Assembly: GCA_965659675.1 (NCBI GenBank)
Contig: CBFHWY010000022.1
Span: 1-37,346 of the forward strand
Direction of reading: 5' to 3'
Source of the DNA: CBFHWY01 sp965659675
GTDB lineage: Bacteria; Bacteroidota; Bacteroidia; Flavobacteriales_G; Salibacteraceae
Length of the DNA stretch: 37,346 nucleotides
Each line of letters starts with the position of its first letter. Position 1 is the stretch's first letter. Both the position numbers and the translations under genes were made by a program. Shown here piece after piece: positions 7,906 to 17,800 of this stretch. Under the pieces are notes generated by a model. That model saw only the letters and a list, made by a program, of their open reading frames with translations, was not told the DNA's origin and did no database searches.

Positions 7906-8832
7906 CTAGGCTGTTCTTAAACCGAGTTTATCAATCTTCACAAAATGCTGGAGGAAAAGATCCTCTGCCATAGGGTGTCCGAGATCACGCGCCATTAAAA
8001 GTTCTTCCTTCGCTTTATTCAGGTTAACTCCGATCTTCAGGCTTATCTGCGCTTTGCGGTATAGCAGGTCTTTGTGGAATGGCTGCAATTTTAAGGCTTT
8101 CCTGTAGAGTTTATAGGCTGAAGCCAAATCATCCAGTTCTTCAAGGATCAGTGCTTTCTCAAGATAAACCTCAGGAAGATCTGTTTTCCTGATGATGAGT
8201 TCATCCAGGTCTTTTATCGCAAGATGAAAAGATCCAATATTTCTAAGGATGCTCGCCCTCATTAGTCGAGCTTTATGATTGTTAGATCTTAAATTCAGCG
8301 CCTTGTTTAGGTCCTTTAATGCGCATTCATCTTCATCACGGAAAGAAAAAAGCTCTGCTCGCACCAAAAATGCACGATCAAATTGAGGGAATTTTAAGAT
8401 CGCTGAGTTCAGTAATCTAAGCGCTTTTTGAAACTCTCTGAGTTTTGTAGCACTCTCTGCGGCTCTGCACAATGCATGATAATCATTGGGTTTAACCATG
8501 ATCATCTCTTCGTAATAGCGCAATGCTCTTGCATATTCTCCCAATTTAAAGTGAAGGTCAGCTTTCTCTTTGAGATCTCTCAACCATGAGTTGATTCTGT
8601 GGTTGGGCACCCAGTTCAAGAGCTTAGTATCGATGATCAGCTTTCCATTTTCATCTCGAAGCATTTCATAGAATTCTCTGCAGGTGATCTTAACCTCATC
8701 TTCCCATTTCACCCCTGCACTGTATGCCGACCAAATTCGCATCGCGTATTTCTTAAGTGTATCCCAGGCGTGTACATTAAATTGAACTGGTCTGGCAATT
8801 GCTCTTAATCCTGTATTCGCTGTCGTGTTCAT
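7906..8832 (-). CDS. tetratricopeptide repeat protein
   Basis: A 308-residue protein from the ATG at 8832; a TTG nine codons earlier is less likely. Residues 1-90 have no recognised domain. From about residue 92 come roughly six TPR units, for example FKLGEYARALRYYEEMIMV KPND and DLASAYKLYRKALKLQP, each with the alternating small and aromatic positions of TPR helices. TPR solenoids bind other proteins. No signal peptide or membrane span is visible, so it is probably cytoplasmic. Partner unknown; the neighbouring oxygenase could be one, but this is only suggested by order. Confidence 0.85.
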   Translation of the reverse strand: MNTTANTGLRAIARPVQFNVHAWDTLKKYAMRIWSAYSAGVKWEDEVKITCREFYEMLRDENGKLIIDTKLLNWVPNHRINSWLRDLKEKADLHFKLGEYARALRYYEEMIMVKPNDYHALCRAAESATKLREFQKALRLLNSAILKFPQFDRAFLVRAELFSFRDEDECALKDLNKALNLRSNNHKARLMRASILRNIGSFHLAIKDLDELIIRKTDLPEVYLEKALILEELDDLASAYKLYRKALKLQPFHKDLLYRKAQISLKIGVNLNKAKEELLMARDLGHPMAEDLFLQHFVKIDKLGLRTA

Positions 8833-8885
8833 CCTTTCTGATTTTAGTTTAACAATCAATGATGAAGCGAAGAAATGAGTTGAGA

Positions 8886-8902
8886 ACGTAATCTATTTAC
8901 GT
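8886..8902. promoter_or_regulatory. intergenic palindrome ACGTAA-n5-TTACGT
   Basis: Perfect six-base arms (8886-8891 and 8897-8902) around TCTAT, in the 150-170 base gap between the divergent TPR and transporter genes. It may be an operator for one or both; there is no T run, so it is not a terminator. Regulator unknown. Confidence 0.4.
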
Positions 8903-9005
8903 GGGGATATTTTTTTGATTCCTGATTGTTTTATCAAGCTAATACGAGTGTATTCTTATTCTCCTCAAAAGCTATCTTCGCGGCCTGAAAAAAGGAATAC
9001 AATAC

Positions 9006-9809
9006 ATGCTGATCTCTGCAGCGGGCTTTTCGCTCATGCAGTTGTGCGTTAAATTCCTTGGTCATCTTCCCGTAACTGAGCTGGTACTCTTTCGTTCTAT
9101 TGTATCTATTGTAGTTTCATGGATCTACTTGAAACAAGTAAGGGTAAATCCACTCGGAAATAACCGCAAGGTGCTCCTGATGCGCGGCATCTTTGGCACC
9201 ATTGCTTTGAGCCTATTCTTCTTCACCTTACAGAATTTGCCGATCTCCACCGCAACCACTATTCAGTACCTCTCTCCTGTATTCACTGCTCTATTTGCCA
9301 TATGGATCTTAAAGGAGAGCGTTAAACCCATTCAATGGTTCTTTTTTGCTTTGGCCATCGCCGGCGTTGCTGTGATCAAGGGTTTCGATGAAGAGGTAAC
9401 CTATACTTATCTCATTGCGGGGGTGGTTTCTGCCATGTTTGCAGGCCTTGCCTATAACTGTATTCGTCTTTTAAAGGATAGCGATCATCCTGTGGTGATC
9501 GTCATGTACTTTCCCCTGGTTGCAATTCCTGTGATGGGCATACTCAGCATTTTCAATTGGGTCACCCCCGCTGGCTGGGATTGGATCTTACTCTTGCTCA
9601 TGGGCTTGTTCACCCAGGTGGCTCAGGTATTCATGACAAGAGCATGGCAGGCCGAAAAAGCCAATAAGATCGCCAGTTTGAAGTATGTAGGGATCTTTTT
9701 TGCGCTCAGTATGGACTACTTCATCTTCGGAACCAGTTTTGGACTCATGACCTTTATTGGAATTGCTCTGGTATTATCAGGGGTTGTTTTGAATCTTCGG
9801 ATGAAATGA
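9006..9809 (+). CDS. EamA/DMT-family transporter
   Basis: A 267-residue membrane protein with about ten hydrophobic helices in two EamA halves. The first half contains LVLFRSIVSIVVSW and LPISTATTIQYLSPVFTAL, the second GVVSAMFAGLAYNCIRLL and ending FIGIALVLSGVVLNL, all typical of drug/metabolite transporters of the RhaT/EamA type. Substrate is unknown. The start is uncertain: from the ATG at 9006 the first helix begins at once, while the frame stays open upstream and a CTG at 8985 would give a leader LKKGIQY like that of many relatives. A TATCTTCG box at 8973-8980 would start the RNA near 8986, favouring the ATG. Its stop abuts the convergent lipoprotein stop. Confidence 0.88.
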   Translation: MLISAAGFSLMQLCVKFLGHLPVTELVLFRSIVSIVVSWIYLKQVRVNPLGNNRKVLLMRGIFGTIALSLFFFTLQNLPISTATTIQYLSPVFTALFAIWILKESVKPIQWFFFALAIAGVAVIKGFDEEVTYTYLIAGVVSAMFAGLAYNCIRLLKDSDHPVVIVMYFPLVAIPVMGILSIFNWVTPAGWDWILLLLMGLFTQVAQVFMTRAWQAEKANKIASLKYVGIFFALSMDYFIFGTSFGLMTFIGIALVLSGVVLNLRMK

Positions 9810-10367
9810 TCAATGACTTAATTCAAATCTTCCATTCTGAACGAAGACCTCCCCTTCCTGAGTTTTGATTTCACAGACATAATAGTAGAGCCCTTCGGAG
9901 TAATTTCTTTCCCAATGCTCAACATCTGTATCTACCGTTACGCCAAGTTCATCTTCAATATCGAGTTGGATACTACAATAATTTTCAGCAGGTAGAAATT
10001 GATCATTCACCCCGTCGCCATTCGCGGTAACATGAACCGGCAGATTAAAACAGCTCTCACAAAGATCAACCGAAAATGTCAGTTCATGCTCCTTTGGCGA
10101 CTTAGTTAGGGCGAGATTAAAAGCATCGTATACTCCGGTTTGACTAAGATAAATGGTGCTGTCTTGCTGAGCAGATCTCCCCTTAAAATGAAGCTCAACT
10201 CTTTGCCATTCCTCTTGTTTATAGAATTGATACTTCCCGGGCTCTTCTACGAAGATGATGAGGGTGTCTGAAGGCTTTATCTTAAGGCATTCATGTTCTG
10301 AATTGATCTGGGGTTGACATGAATAGCCAATCAAAATAACACAAGTCAAAACAATGAATTTGAACAT
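9810..10367 (-). CDS. lipoprotein with degenerate gliding-motility-type C-terminal domain
   Basis: A 185-residue protein. MFKFIVLTCVILIGYSC is a lipoprotein signal with the cysteine at residue 17. From about residue 110 it resembles the gliding-motility-associated (type B T9SS) C-terminal domain: VTANGDGVNDQF matches the usual TPNGDGxND entry, IEDELGVTV stands where NRWGxxV normally is, and SEGLYYYVCEIKT matches the EGVYFYxI strand. It ends NGRFELSH instead of the normal VTLxR. Having both a lipoprotein anchor and a type-B-like tail is unusual; whether T9SS handles it is unclear. Residues 20-105 show no recognised domain. Convergent with and abutting the EamA gene. Confidence 0.75.
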   Translation of the reverse strand: MFKFIVLTCVILIGYSCQPQINSEHECLKIKPSDTLIIFVEEPGKYQFYKQEEWQRVELHFKGRSAQQDSTIYLSQTGVYDAFNLALTKSPKEHELTFSVDLCESCFNLPVHVTANGDGVNDQFLPAENYCSIQLDIEDELGVTVDTDVEHWERNYSEGLYYYVCEIKTQEGEVFVQNGRFELSH

Positions 10368-10444
10368 CTTATTACCTACGAGAACAAAGGCTTCTAAGTT
10401 TCAAAAGAAAGGTCGTATTTTCGGCCACTGAATGCATTTGTAAG

Positions 10445-11626
10445 ATGAACGATAAGCTATCGTTTGATAACACAGAATTAGCCTTTAGGCATAAAAGCAA
10501 CAAAGATCTCAACTTTACGATCTTTATGTTCAGGCTCATGGGAAAGCCATGGCTTGTGAATCTTTTTTCGAAACTCAGTCTTTTTGCCATCAGGTATCAT
10601 CTTCCCGTGGGAGGAATAATCAAAGCCACTATTTTCAGACAATTCTGCGGAGGGGAGAATTTAAAAGAGTCTGAACCCTCGGTTGCCATGTTGCGCAAAA
10701 ACAATGTTGAGGCCATTTTAGATTATTCCGTTGAAGGAAAAAACCTCGAAAGTTCTTTCGAAAAAACCCAGTGGGAATTACTTCGCCTCATCGATAATGC
10801 CAAGCGTTTCTCTAAAGATCCAACCACTTGTATGAAGATCACAGGCCTCGCCAGGTTCGAATTACTTGAACGGGTTTCAGAAGACCCTGAACAGCTTTCG
10901 GAAGAAGAAGGACTCGAATGGGATCGCGTGAACAGACGTGTTGAAGAGATCTGCCAGAAAGCTTACGATGAAGATGTGCGCATATACATTGATGCAGAAG
11001 ATAGCTGGATTCAAGATGCCATCGATCATTTAGCGGTGAAGATGATGCGTAAGTTCAATCAAAAACGAGCCATCGTTTTTACCACCGCCCAACTCTATCG
11101 GCATGATCGTTTGGCATATACTGAAAAGCTGATTCAGGAGGCGAAAAAAGAGCAGTGGTTCCTGGGAATCAAGTTGGTTCGAGGAGCCTACATGGAAAAA
11201 GAGCGGGCACGCGCCAAGGAAAAAGGATATGAGGATCCGATCCAACCGGACAAGGAGTCTACAGATCGCGATTATGACGCTTGCTTAAAGCTGGTCGTGG
11301 AAAATATCGATAGAGTTGAGTTTGTGGCCGGCACACACAATGAAGAGTCCTGCTTATACTTAAGCCAGCTGATGAAAGAGAAGGAACTGAAAAAAGATCA
11401 TTCACACATTTATTTTAGTCAGCTTTTTGGCATGAGTGATAACATTACTTACAACCTCGGGGCAAATGGCTATAATGTGTCGAAGTATTTGCCTTACGGT
11501 CCTGTTCGCGATACTGTTCCCTACCTGATCAGAAGAGCTGAAGAGAATACGGCCATTGCAGGACAAATGGGCAAAGAACTGAGTCTGGTTCTTCAAGAAA
11601 AACGACGCAGAAAAAAGACCTCTTAA
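10445..11626 (+). CDS. proline dehydrogenase
   Basis: A 393-residue FAD enzyme that oxidises proline to pyrroline-5-carboxylate, the first step of proline use as carbon and nitrogen source. The (beta-alpha)8 barrel motifs are seen: KITGLARFELLERV, VRIYIDAEDSWIQDAID, GIKLVRGAYMEKERARA, and the C-terminal YGPVRDTVPYLIRRAEENTA, in which the arginines bind the substrate carboxylate. The length and sequence fit the free-standing Bacteroidota form, not the PutA fusion; the pyrroline-5-carboxylate dehydrogenase is not in the window. A TATTTTCG box at 10416-10423 (one mismatch to TAnnTTTG) could be its promoter. Divergent from the lipoprotein gene with a 77-base gap. Confidence 0.93.
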   Translation: MNDKLSFDNTELAFRHKSNKDLNFTIFMFRLMGKPWLVNLFSKLSLFAIRYHLPVGGIIKATIFRQFCGGENLKESEPSVAMLRKNNVEAILDYSVEGKNLESSFEKTQWELLRLIDNAKRFSKDPTTCMKITGLARFELLERVSEDPEQLSEEEGLEWDRVNRRVEEICQKAYDEDVRIYIDAEDSWIQDAIDHLAVKMMRKFNQKRAIVFTTAQLYRHDRLAYTEKLIQEAKKEQWFLGIKLVRGAYMEKERARAKEKGYEDPIQPDKESTDRDYDACLKLVVENIDRVEFVAGTHNEESCLYLSQLMKEKELKKDHSHIYFSQLFGMSDNITYNLGANGYNVSKYLPYGPVRDTVPYLIRRAEENTAIAGQMGKELSLVLQEKRRRKKTS

Positions 11627-11674
11627 AGGCTATCATTCCAACCTTCGACCAAAGGTAGTCTGCCTTCGACTAAA

Positions 11675-11688
11675 TCCTATGTATAGGA
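11675..11688. promoter_or_regulatory. palindrome TCCTAT-GT-ATAGGA
   Basis: A perfect 6-2-6 inverted repeat, 45 bases before the ATG of the GEVED/PKD protein. Just upstream, CCTTCGAC occurs twice with a 20-base period (11642 and 11662). The pair may form a regulatory region for the surface-protein operon; no regulator is identified. Confidence 0.35.
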
Positions 11689-11732
11689 ACCTTCAGAATC
11701 ATACCTTTACCTTCTCATAATTTTCTCAGCAT

Positions 11733-14700
11733 ATGCGTCTGATAATCATACTATCACTCCTCTTCCCCAGTCTTGTTGCTCAGTCACAATATTGCCAACC
11801 TGCGGCAAATTGCTCTCGTGGCGATTTCATTGATGATTTTAATTTCGATAACGGTGCAATTAGCAATCTAAATACTAGAGGGACGAGCTGTGGTTTTCCC
11901 TGGAATCCTGGTCCTGCTTACTGGAATACCAACCTAAGTGCAACGGTATATGAAGACAGCAGCTACAGTTTCCAACTTGGCTCGGGAAACAGAAATCAAT
12001 ATTTTGCCATTTGGGTAGATTGGAATCGGGATCAGGATTTTGATGATGCCGACGAGTTTGTGTACAGCACTAACATCGCAAACTCAACTTTTAGTGGGAG
12101 TTTTCGAAGCCCGACAGGAATAGAACCCGGGTCAACCAGAATGCGGGTAAGAAGCTCAAGAAGCACCACTTTTGGAGCATCAGATGCCTGTATTAATGCA
12201 TCATTTGGAGAAACCGAAGACTACCTGCTAAGTCAGAATATCAGATATGCTCCAATAGCTAATTTCAGTGCAAACTCAGTTAATGCTGGAGTGAACTGTG
12301 CCATTCAATTTAACAATACAAGCACGGGTTATGGGTCACAATTCAATTGGGATTTTGGTGATGGCTCTACTAGCACAGTCGAGAACCCGAGTCATGCTTA
12401 TACAAGTCCGGGAACTTACAACGTCAGTTTAACTATCACGAATTCGATAGGGAATGATACGGAGGTCAAGAACGGGTACATCACCGTGACAGCTTCTGGA
12501 GGGCCCAGTTCTCCTAACTGCACTCCGAGCGGAGGAGCTTCTGCGGCAGGTTTTGGGATCACTAGTCTTCAATTTGGTAGCTCAAATTTGAGTTCGGCGG
12601 ACGCTCAAACGAGTGGATATGAAGATCTGTCCTGTCTTCCCATTCAACTTACCCAGGGGCAGAGCTATACCATCAATCTAAGCGGCTCCAATCAGGCTTT
12701 ACAGAATTATCGGGTATGGATCGACTGGAATGGTGACGGCTTTCTGAGTAACAATAATGAGTTAGAGCTAAGCCTTAATAATCAAAATAGTGCAAGCGGA
12801 TCGATCACCGTTCCACAATCAGCGGTTCTAAATACTGCATTGAGAATGCGCGTGGCCGGCGTTTATAATCTGACAGCTCCTTTAAACAACAACTTCGACG
12901 CCTGTTCAAATTTGAATAACGGTCAGATCGAGGATCGTTCTATACGTATCGTTCCAAACACGAGTGCACCGGTGGCAAACTTTAGCGCTGACCCACAGTT
13001 CAATTGTGATGGAGTAGTACAGTTTAACGACTTAAGTACATCCGTTCCCAGTTCATGGGCATGGGATTTCGGCGACGGAAACAGCTCTAATCTTCAAAAC
13101 CCCAGTCATACCTACACAGCGAATGGTACCTACACGGTTAAATTGACTGTCACAAATAATTTCGGATCAAATCAGTTAACGAAGTTCAACTACATTACTG
13201 TGAATGGTGCGAATCTCGCCAAATCTGCCTGTACCGTTTCAACACAAAGCCACATCAGCGATTATGGGATCTATAATGTTTCCCTGAATACGATCAATAA
13301 AAGCTCATCTGGAGGAGAAGTGGGTTATGAAGACTTCAGCTGTGAGCAAAACACAAATTTGATCAAGCAACAAGATTACACCCTCGAAATAAGAACAGGG
13401 AATTCGAATCCTGAAGATGTGCGAGTTTGGATCGATCTGAATGATGATGGAAGTTTTGGTTCAAATGAGCTGTTGGTCACCAGTACCAATAAATACTTCC
13501 ATAGTGATACCATTACAATTCCTGGTTCAGCGGTGAGCAATAAAGCATTAAGGATGAGGATCTCTTCTGATGTGGTAGGAAGTAATCAGGGTCCCTGCGA
13601 TGATGTCACCTTCGGGCAGGTTGAAGATTACAGCGTAAGAATAAGTGACAATCCCAATGCAATTGTGGCAGACTTTACTGCCGACTCAACTATTAGCTGC
13701 ACGGGTGATATTCAATTTAGTGATCTTACCACCAATAATCCCAGCGGGTGGAATTGGAATTTTGGGGATGGCGGAACAAGTCAGCTTCAAAACCCTCAAC
13801 ACAGTTATACGAACCCAGGCTCCTACACTGTGAGTCTTGTTGCAACTAAGGCTTCAGCTTCAGATAGTATTGGAAAAGATGCTTTCATTGTGGTTGATCC
13901 ACAGGTTTGTCAGCAGATAAATATACCGGAGAATTCAACAGGTACAAGCTTAACTTCTTGTGCAGGAAAGATCTACGACAGTGGTGGAAAGGCTAATTAC
14001 GCCAATAATACTTTCGGAAGACTTACTATTAGCCCTTCTAATAGCTCAAAGGTTGAACTCAGATTCAACTCATTTCGCTTTGGCAGCGGAGATTACCTAA
14101 AGATCTATGACGGTCCTGATACCAACAGTACCTTGATCGGAACCTACACGGGCGCCTCATTGAGCAAGGGAAGCGTGATCATAGGGAACAGCGGAAGCTT
14201 AACTTTAGTACAATTTTCTGATGGTAGCTTAACGGATGTTGGTTTTGAGGCCTTGTGGTCTTGTACCCGAAACCCAAGCAGACCTAGTGCTTTCTTTGAG
14301 GCTGACTCAACAGAATCATGCAAAGGTTTTGTCAATTTTACTGATCTGAGCTCCAACAACCCAACATCCTGGAGGTGGGACTTTGGAGATGGAGGTTCTT
14401 CTAATTCTCGGAACCCGCTCTATTTCTATGCCAATCAAGGAATCTATACGGTGAGGCTTATAGCAAGCAATAGCTTTGGAAGTGATACACTCACAAAAAC
14501 GCAATACATCAACGTGAACAATAGTTTTTGTTTTCCTGACTCAAGAGAGGAACACCTGGCCAAAAGCTTAAGAATATATCCCAATCCATCCAATGGAGAG
14601 GTAAATATAGCCCTTGAAAGGGTGTTTGATGGGCTAAACATTGATCTGATCGATATGCGTGGCAACATGATACAGCGTCATCAATTCAACTCACTGGTCG

Positions 14701-14804
14701 ACGGAGTGATCACTCTTGACCTAAATGAACTCAGCAGCGGATTATATCTTTTGCGCTTCAGATCTGATAATGAATCAATCATTGAAAAGCTTCGTATTGA
14801 ATAA
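11733..14804 (+). CDS. secreted GEVED/PKD/CUB protein with type A T9SS sorting domain
   Basis: A 1023-residue surface or secreted protein. Residues 1-18 are a signal peptide (MRLIIILSLLFPSLVAQSQ). Domains alternate: GEVED (about 90-170, ending FGETEDYLL), PKD (WDFGDG near 205), GEVED (about 260-408, with RVWIDWNGDGF), PKD (near 443), GEVED (about 498-640, with FGQVEDYSV), PKD (WNFGDG near 674), CUB (about 725-845, with YLKIYDGPD) and PKD (near 881). Residues about 945-1023 form the type A C-terminal signal (RIYPNPSNGEV to SGLYLLRF). The T9SS carries such proteins over the outer membrane. Probably adhesive or glycan-binding. The next gene begins within its last codons. Confidence 0.92.
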   Translation: MRLIIILSLLFPSLVAQSQYCQPAANCSRGDFIDDFNFDNGAISNLNTRGTSCGFPWNPGPAYWNTNLSATVYEDSSYSFQLGSGNRNQYFAIWVDWNRDQDFDDADEFVYSTNIANSTFSGSFRSPTGIEPGSTRMRVRSSRSTTFGASDACINASFGETEDYLLSQNIRYAPIANFSANSVNAGVNCAIQFNNTSTGYGSQFNWDFGDGSTSTVENPSHAYTSPGTYNVSLTITNSIGNDTEVKNGYITVTASGGPSSPNCTPSGGASAAGFGITSLQFGSSNLSSADAQTSGYEDLSCLPIQLTQGQSYTINLSGSNQALQNYRVWIDWNGDGFLSNNNELELSLNNQNSASGSITVPQSAVLNTALRMRVAGVYNLTAPLNNNFDACSNLNNGQIEDRSIRIVPNTSAPVANFSADPQFNCDGVVQFNDLSTSVPSSWAWDFGDGNSSNLQNPSHTYTANGTYTVKLTVTNNFGSNQLTKFNYITVNGANLAKSACTVSTQSHISDYGIYNVSLNTINKSSSGGEVGYEDFSCEQNTNLIKQQDYTLEIRTGNSNPEDVRVWIDLNDDGSFGSNELLVTSTNKYFHSDTITIPGSAVSNKALRMRISSDVVGSNQGPCDDVTFGQVEDYSVRISDNPNAIVADFTADSTISCTGDIQFSDLTTNNPSGWNWNFGDGGTSQLQNPQHSYTNPGSYTVSLVATKASASDSIGKDAFIVVDPQVCQQINIPENSTGTSLTSCAGKIYDSGGKANYANNTFGRLTISPSNSSKVELRFNSFRFGSGDYLKIYDGPDTNSTLIGTYTGASLSKGSVIIGNSGSLTLVQFSDGSLTDVGFEALWSCTRNPSRPSAFFEADSTESCKGFVNFTDLSSNNPTSWRWDFGDGGSSNSRNPLYFYANQGIYTVRLIASNSFGSDTLTKTQYINVNNSFCFPDSREEHLAKSLRIYPNPSNGEVNIALERVFDGLNIDLIDMRGNMIQRHQFNSLVDGVITLDLNELSSGLYLLRFRSDNESIIEKLRIE

Positions 14805-17800
14805 GCTGCAATTCACACTCAGCCTTCTCATTTTATGTTGCTTCAGTGTATTGAAGTTACATGCTACGCATGATGTTGGCGGTAACATTGCTTATGAGTT
14901 TTTGGGCGATCCTGATGGTGATGGACAATACACCTACGAAGTAACCCTAACCACTTATCAAGATTGCCAATCGATCTTTTGGCACACTCAACCCGGAGGA
15001 ACCTTTCCTTTGGCAACTCAGGATATCGGAGTTTATGAAGGATTTGACACTTCTTCAGTCCTAACCAGAATAAGACAAGTATCATTGAGTCTCATTGATT
15101 CCACCCGGATAGAGATATCTCTTCCCAGTGGTTGCCCCTCCCCTCCTTCATCCGTTTGTGTTTACGAGGTAACCTATCGCGGCAGGGTGGATGTACCCAT
15201 CACATTTCAGGGATATCATTTCATTTTCGATAAGTGCTGTAGAAATGTCTTAACCAATATCCGAAGTCCGCAACCCCCATCCCCAGGTGGTAGCGGGGTA
15301 GTTTATCATGCATGGACCTCTGGACCACTTTCGGGAAACTCCTCTCCAAACTTTACTGATCTTAGCGTCCCCTTCATTTGTGTTGGAGACACCACCCCAA
15401 TTTTGAATACGGCCGTCGACCCTGATGGTGATCAACTGCTATTTTCTTTTGAGAGACCTTATGATGGTCTTGCTCAGAACACAGGTTTCAGCCCACCTCC
15501 AACTTACAATTGGCCACCTTCACTAGTGAATTATTTCCCAGGATACAGCGAAAATGCTCCTTTTGGATCCGGTGGTTATGCCTTTATCAATGGCTTCACC
15601 GGGTATACCGAATATTTCACTCCCACCGCTGGTTCATTTGGGGTTACCGTCCAGATCAAAGAATTAAATTCCAACGGAATTTTAGTTGGCTTTTCAAGAA
15701 GGCATTATCAGTTTCAAGCTTTACTGAATTGTCCGGTAAATCAATCTCCTCGCCTGTCTAGTATTGGTTCGAGTGGTCAAACTTCCTACACTGTAGAAGA
15801 AGGAGACTCAATATGCTTTGACATCATTTTCACTGACCCTGACGGTGACAGCTTGAACTTTAACAGTAGCATTACTGGCTCTATCTTCAATTCATCCATC
15901 ACCAACCCAAATGCCACTGCAGGCGCTTTTAGTTTCGGAGATAGCACAGCAACCAGTGAATTTTGCTGGAACACAGGTTGTAATCAGGGTCGCAGTTTAC
16001 CCTATCAATTTACCGCTACAGTGAAAGACGCTGGTTGTTATCCACGAGAAGCTTCTGCAGTTTATACGATCACCGTCAACGATTTTAACGGCCCTTCGAA
16101 TATCACTGGTCAAAATATTGTTTGTGCTGGTAGTCAGGCGGTCATTTACAGCACTGATTCTATTCCTGGCGCAAGCTACCAATGGACAATCATAGGTGGA
16201 ACACAAGTGAGTGGAGGAAATACGAATAACATTAGTGTTGATTGGGGAAATGGTCCTGGTGGCACAGTACAAGTTAGAGCCACAAGCGAGTTTGGGTGCC
16301 CCAGCGATCCTATAGATATTGCGGTGACAGTCTTGAACTTTCCTTTTGATGCAGGGAACGATACGAGTATATGCGCCGGTGATACTGTTCAGATTGGTGG
16401 TAGTCCAACTGCTCCTGCCGGATTTGACATTAAGTGGACCCCTGCTTCCAGCCTTTCAAATGACAGTATTCAAAATCCATTCGCATTTCCAACAAGCACC
16501 ACCACCTATCAACTTCAAGTTACCGATACTCAGGGATGTCGCATCGTAGATTCAGTGACCGTTAATGTGGGCACCCTACCAAACGCCTTTGTGAGTAATG
16601 ATACCACCATTTGTGCTGGAGATATCATTCAGTTAAACGCTGGCGGTGGAACCTCGTATTCCTGGTCACCCGCTTCAGGACTATCTGCAACTAATATCCC
16701 AAACCCTACGGTAAATATTAGTGCCACACAGACCTTTGTAGTGACCATTAGCAATGCAAGTCCATGCCCTTTTGTTGATTCCGTTACGGTAACGGTCTTT
16801 AACCCAAGTTTGGTTGATGCTGGAACGGATACCTCAATTTGTTTTGGGAATAGCTTTGTTTTAGGTGGGAATCCAACCTCAACTGGGGGCTCGAGTTTTA
16901 ATTGGAACCCTTCCGCATTCTTGAGCAGTGATACTGTGGCTAACCCTGTCTTCACCCCTCCAAATCCTGGGGTTTTCACGTTTCGTGTTACTGCAACGCT
17001 GAACTTTGGCTGCACAGCCACCGACAGCCTGACGGTGACGGTTGATCCTTCTCCAAATGTTCAGGTCAGCGCTAACCGCCTTCGTATTTGCGAAGGAGAT
17101 ACCACCCTGCTTGTTGGTACAGGAGCTTTGACCTATCTATGGATGCCCAACATCTCCCTTTCTGATTCAACGGGAAGTCAGGTTATTGCCAGCCCTTCAG
17201 ATTCTTCCAGTTATGTTCTCATGGGCACCGACATCAACGGTTGTACAGGAGCAGATACTGTCAATATTACCGTAGAATCGCTACCAAGGATCATCACAGA
17301 TTCTGTGATCTTCATTTGTAGTGGAGATACCGTCGAAATTCAGGCAAGTTCGGGAGTCGGAATCACTTACAACTGGCAATCCTTTCCAGCACTCAACTAT
17401 ATATCATCCAACAGCATTAGAAACCCACTTATATCTCATAGCGTCCCCGGATCGAGTATCATTGTTCAACTCGATGCAAGTAAGAGCTCTGTGGCGAATT
17501 GTAGGAACCTCGATACCTGCATTGTACTTGTAGATACCGTAGTTCCAACGGATGCCGGCCCTGATACTCTTGTCTGTTTTCCCGATTCTGTGATGATAGG
17601 AGGAAACCCAAGAGGTTTTGCCGGAACGATCTTTTCATGGACCGGATTCCGAATAAACGATAGCAGCCTGGCAAACCCAAAAGTGAATCCGGATGTGCCC
17701 TTCACCTACACACTGAACACTCAGAATGGCAGCTGTATTGGACGAGATTCAGTATTTGTGGATGTTCGACAAAAGCCTGACATCGAAGTAACACCCGACA

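Noticed and set aside
16629..17021. 130-codon open frame on the - strand inside the 1641-residue protein
   Set aside because: It mirrors the Thr/Val/Pro-rich repeats on the other strand, has no family resemblance and no start signal; the + strand frame is clearly coding.
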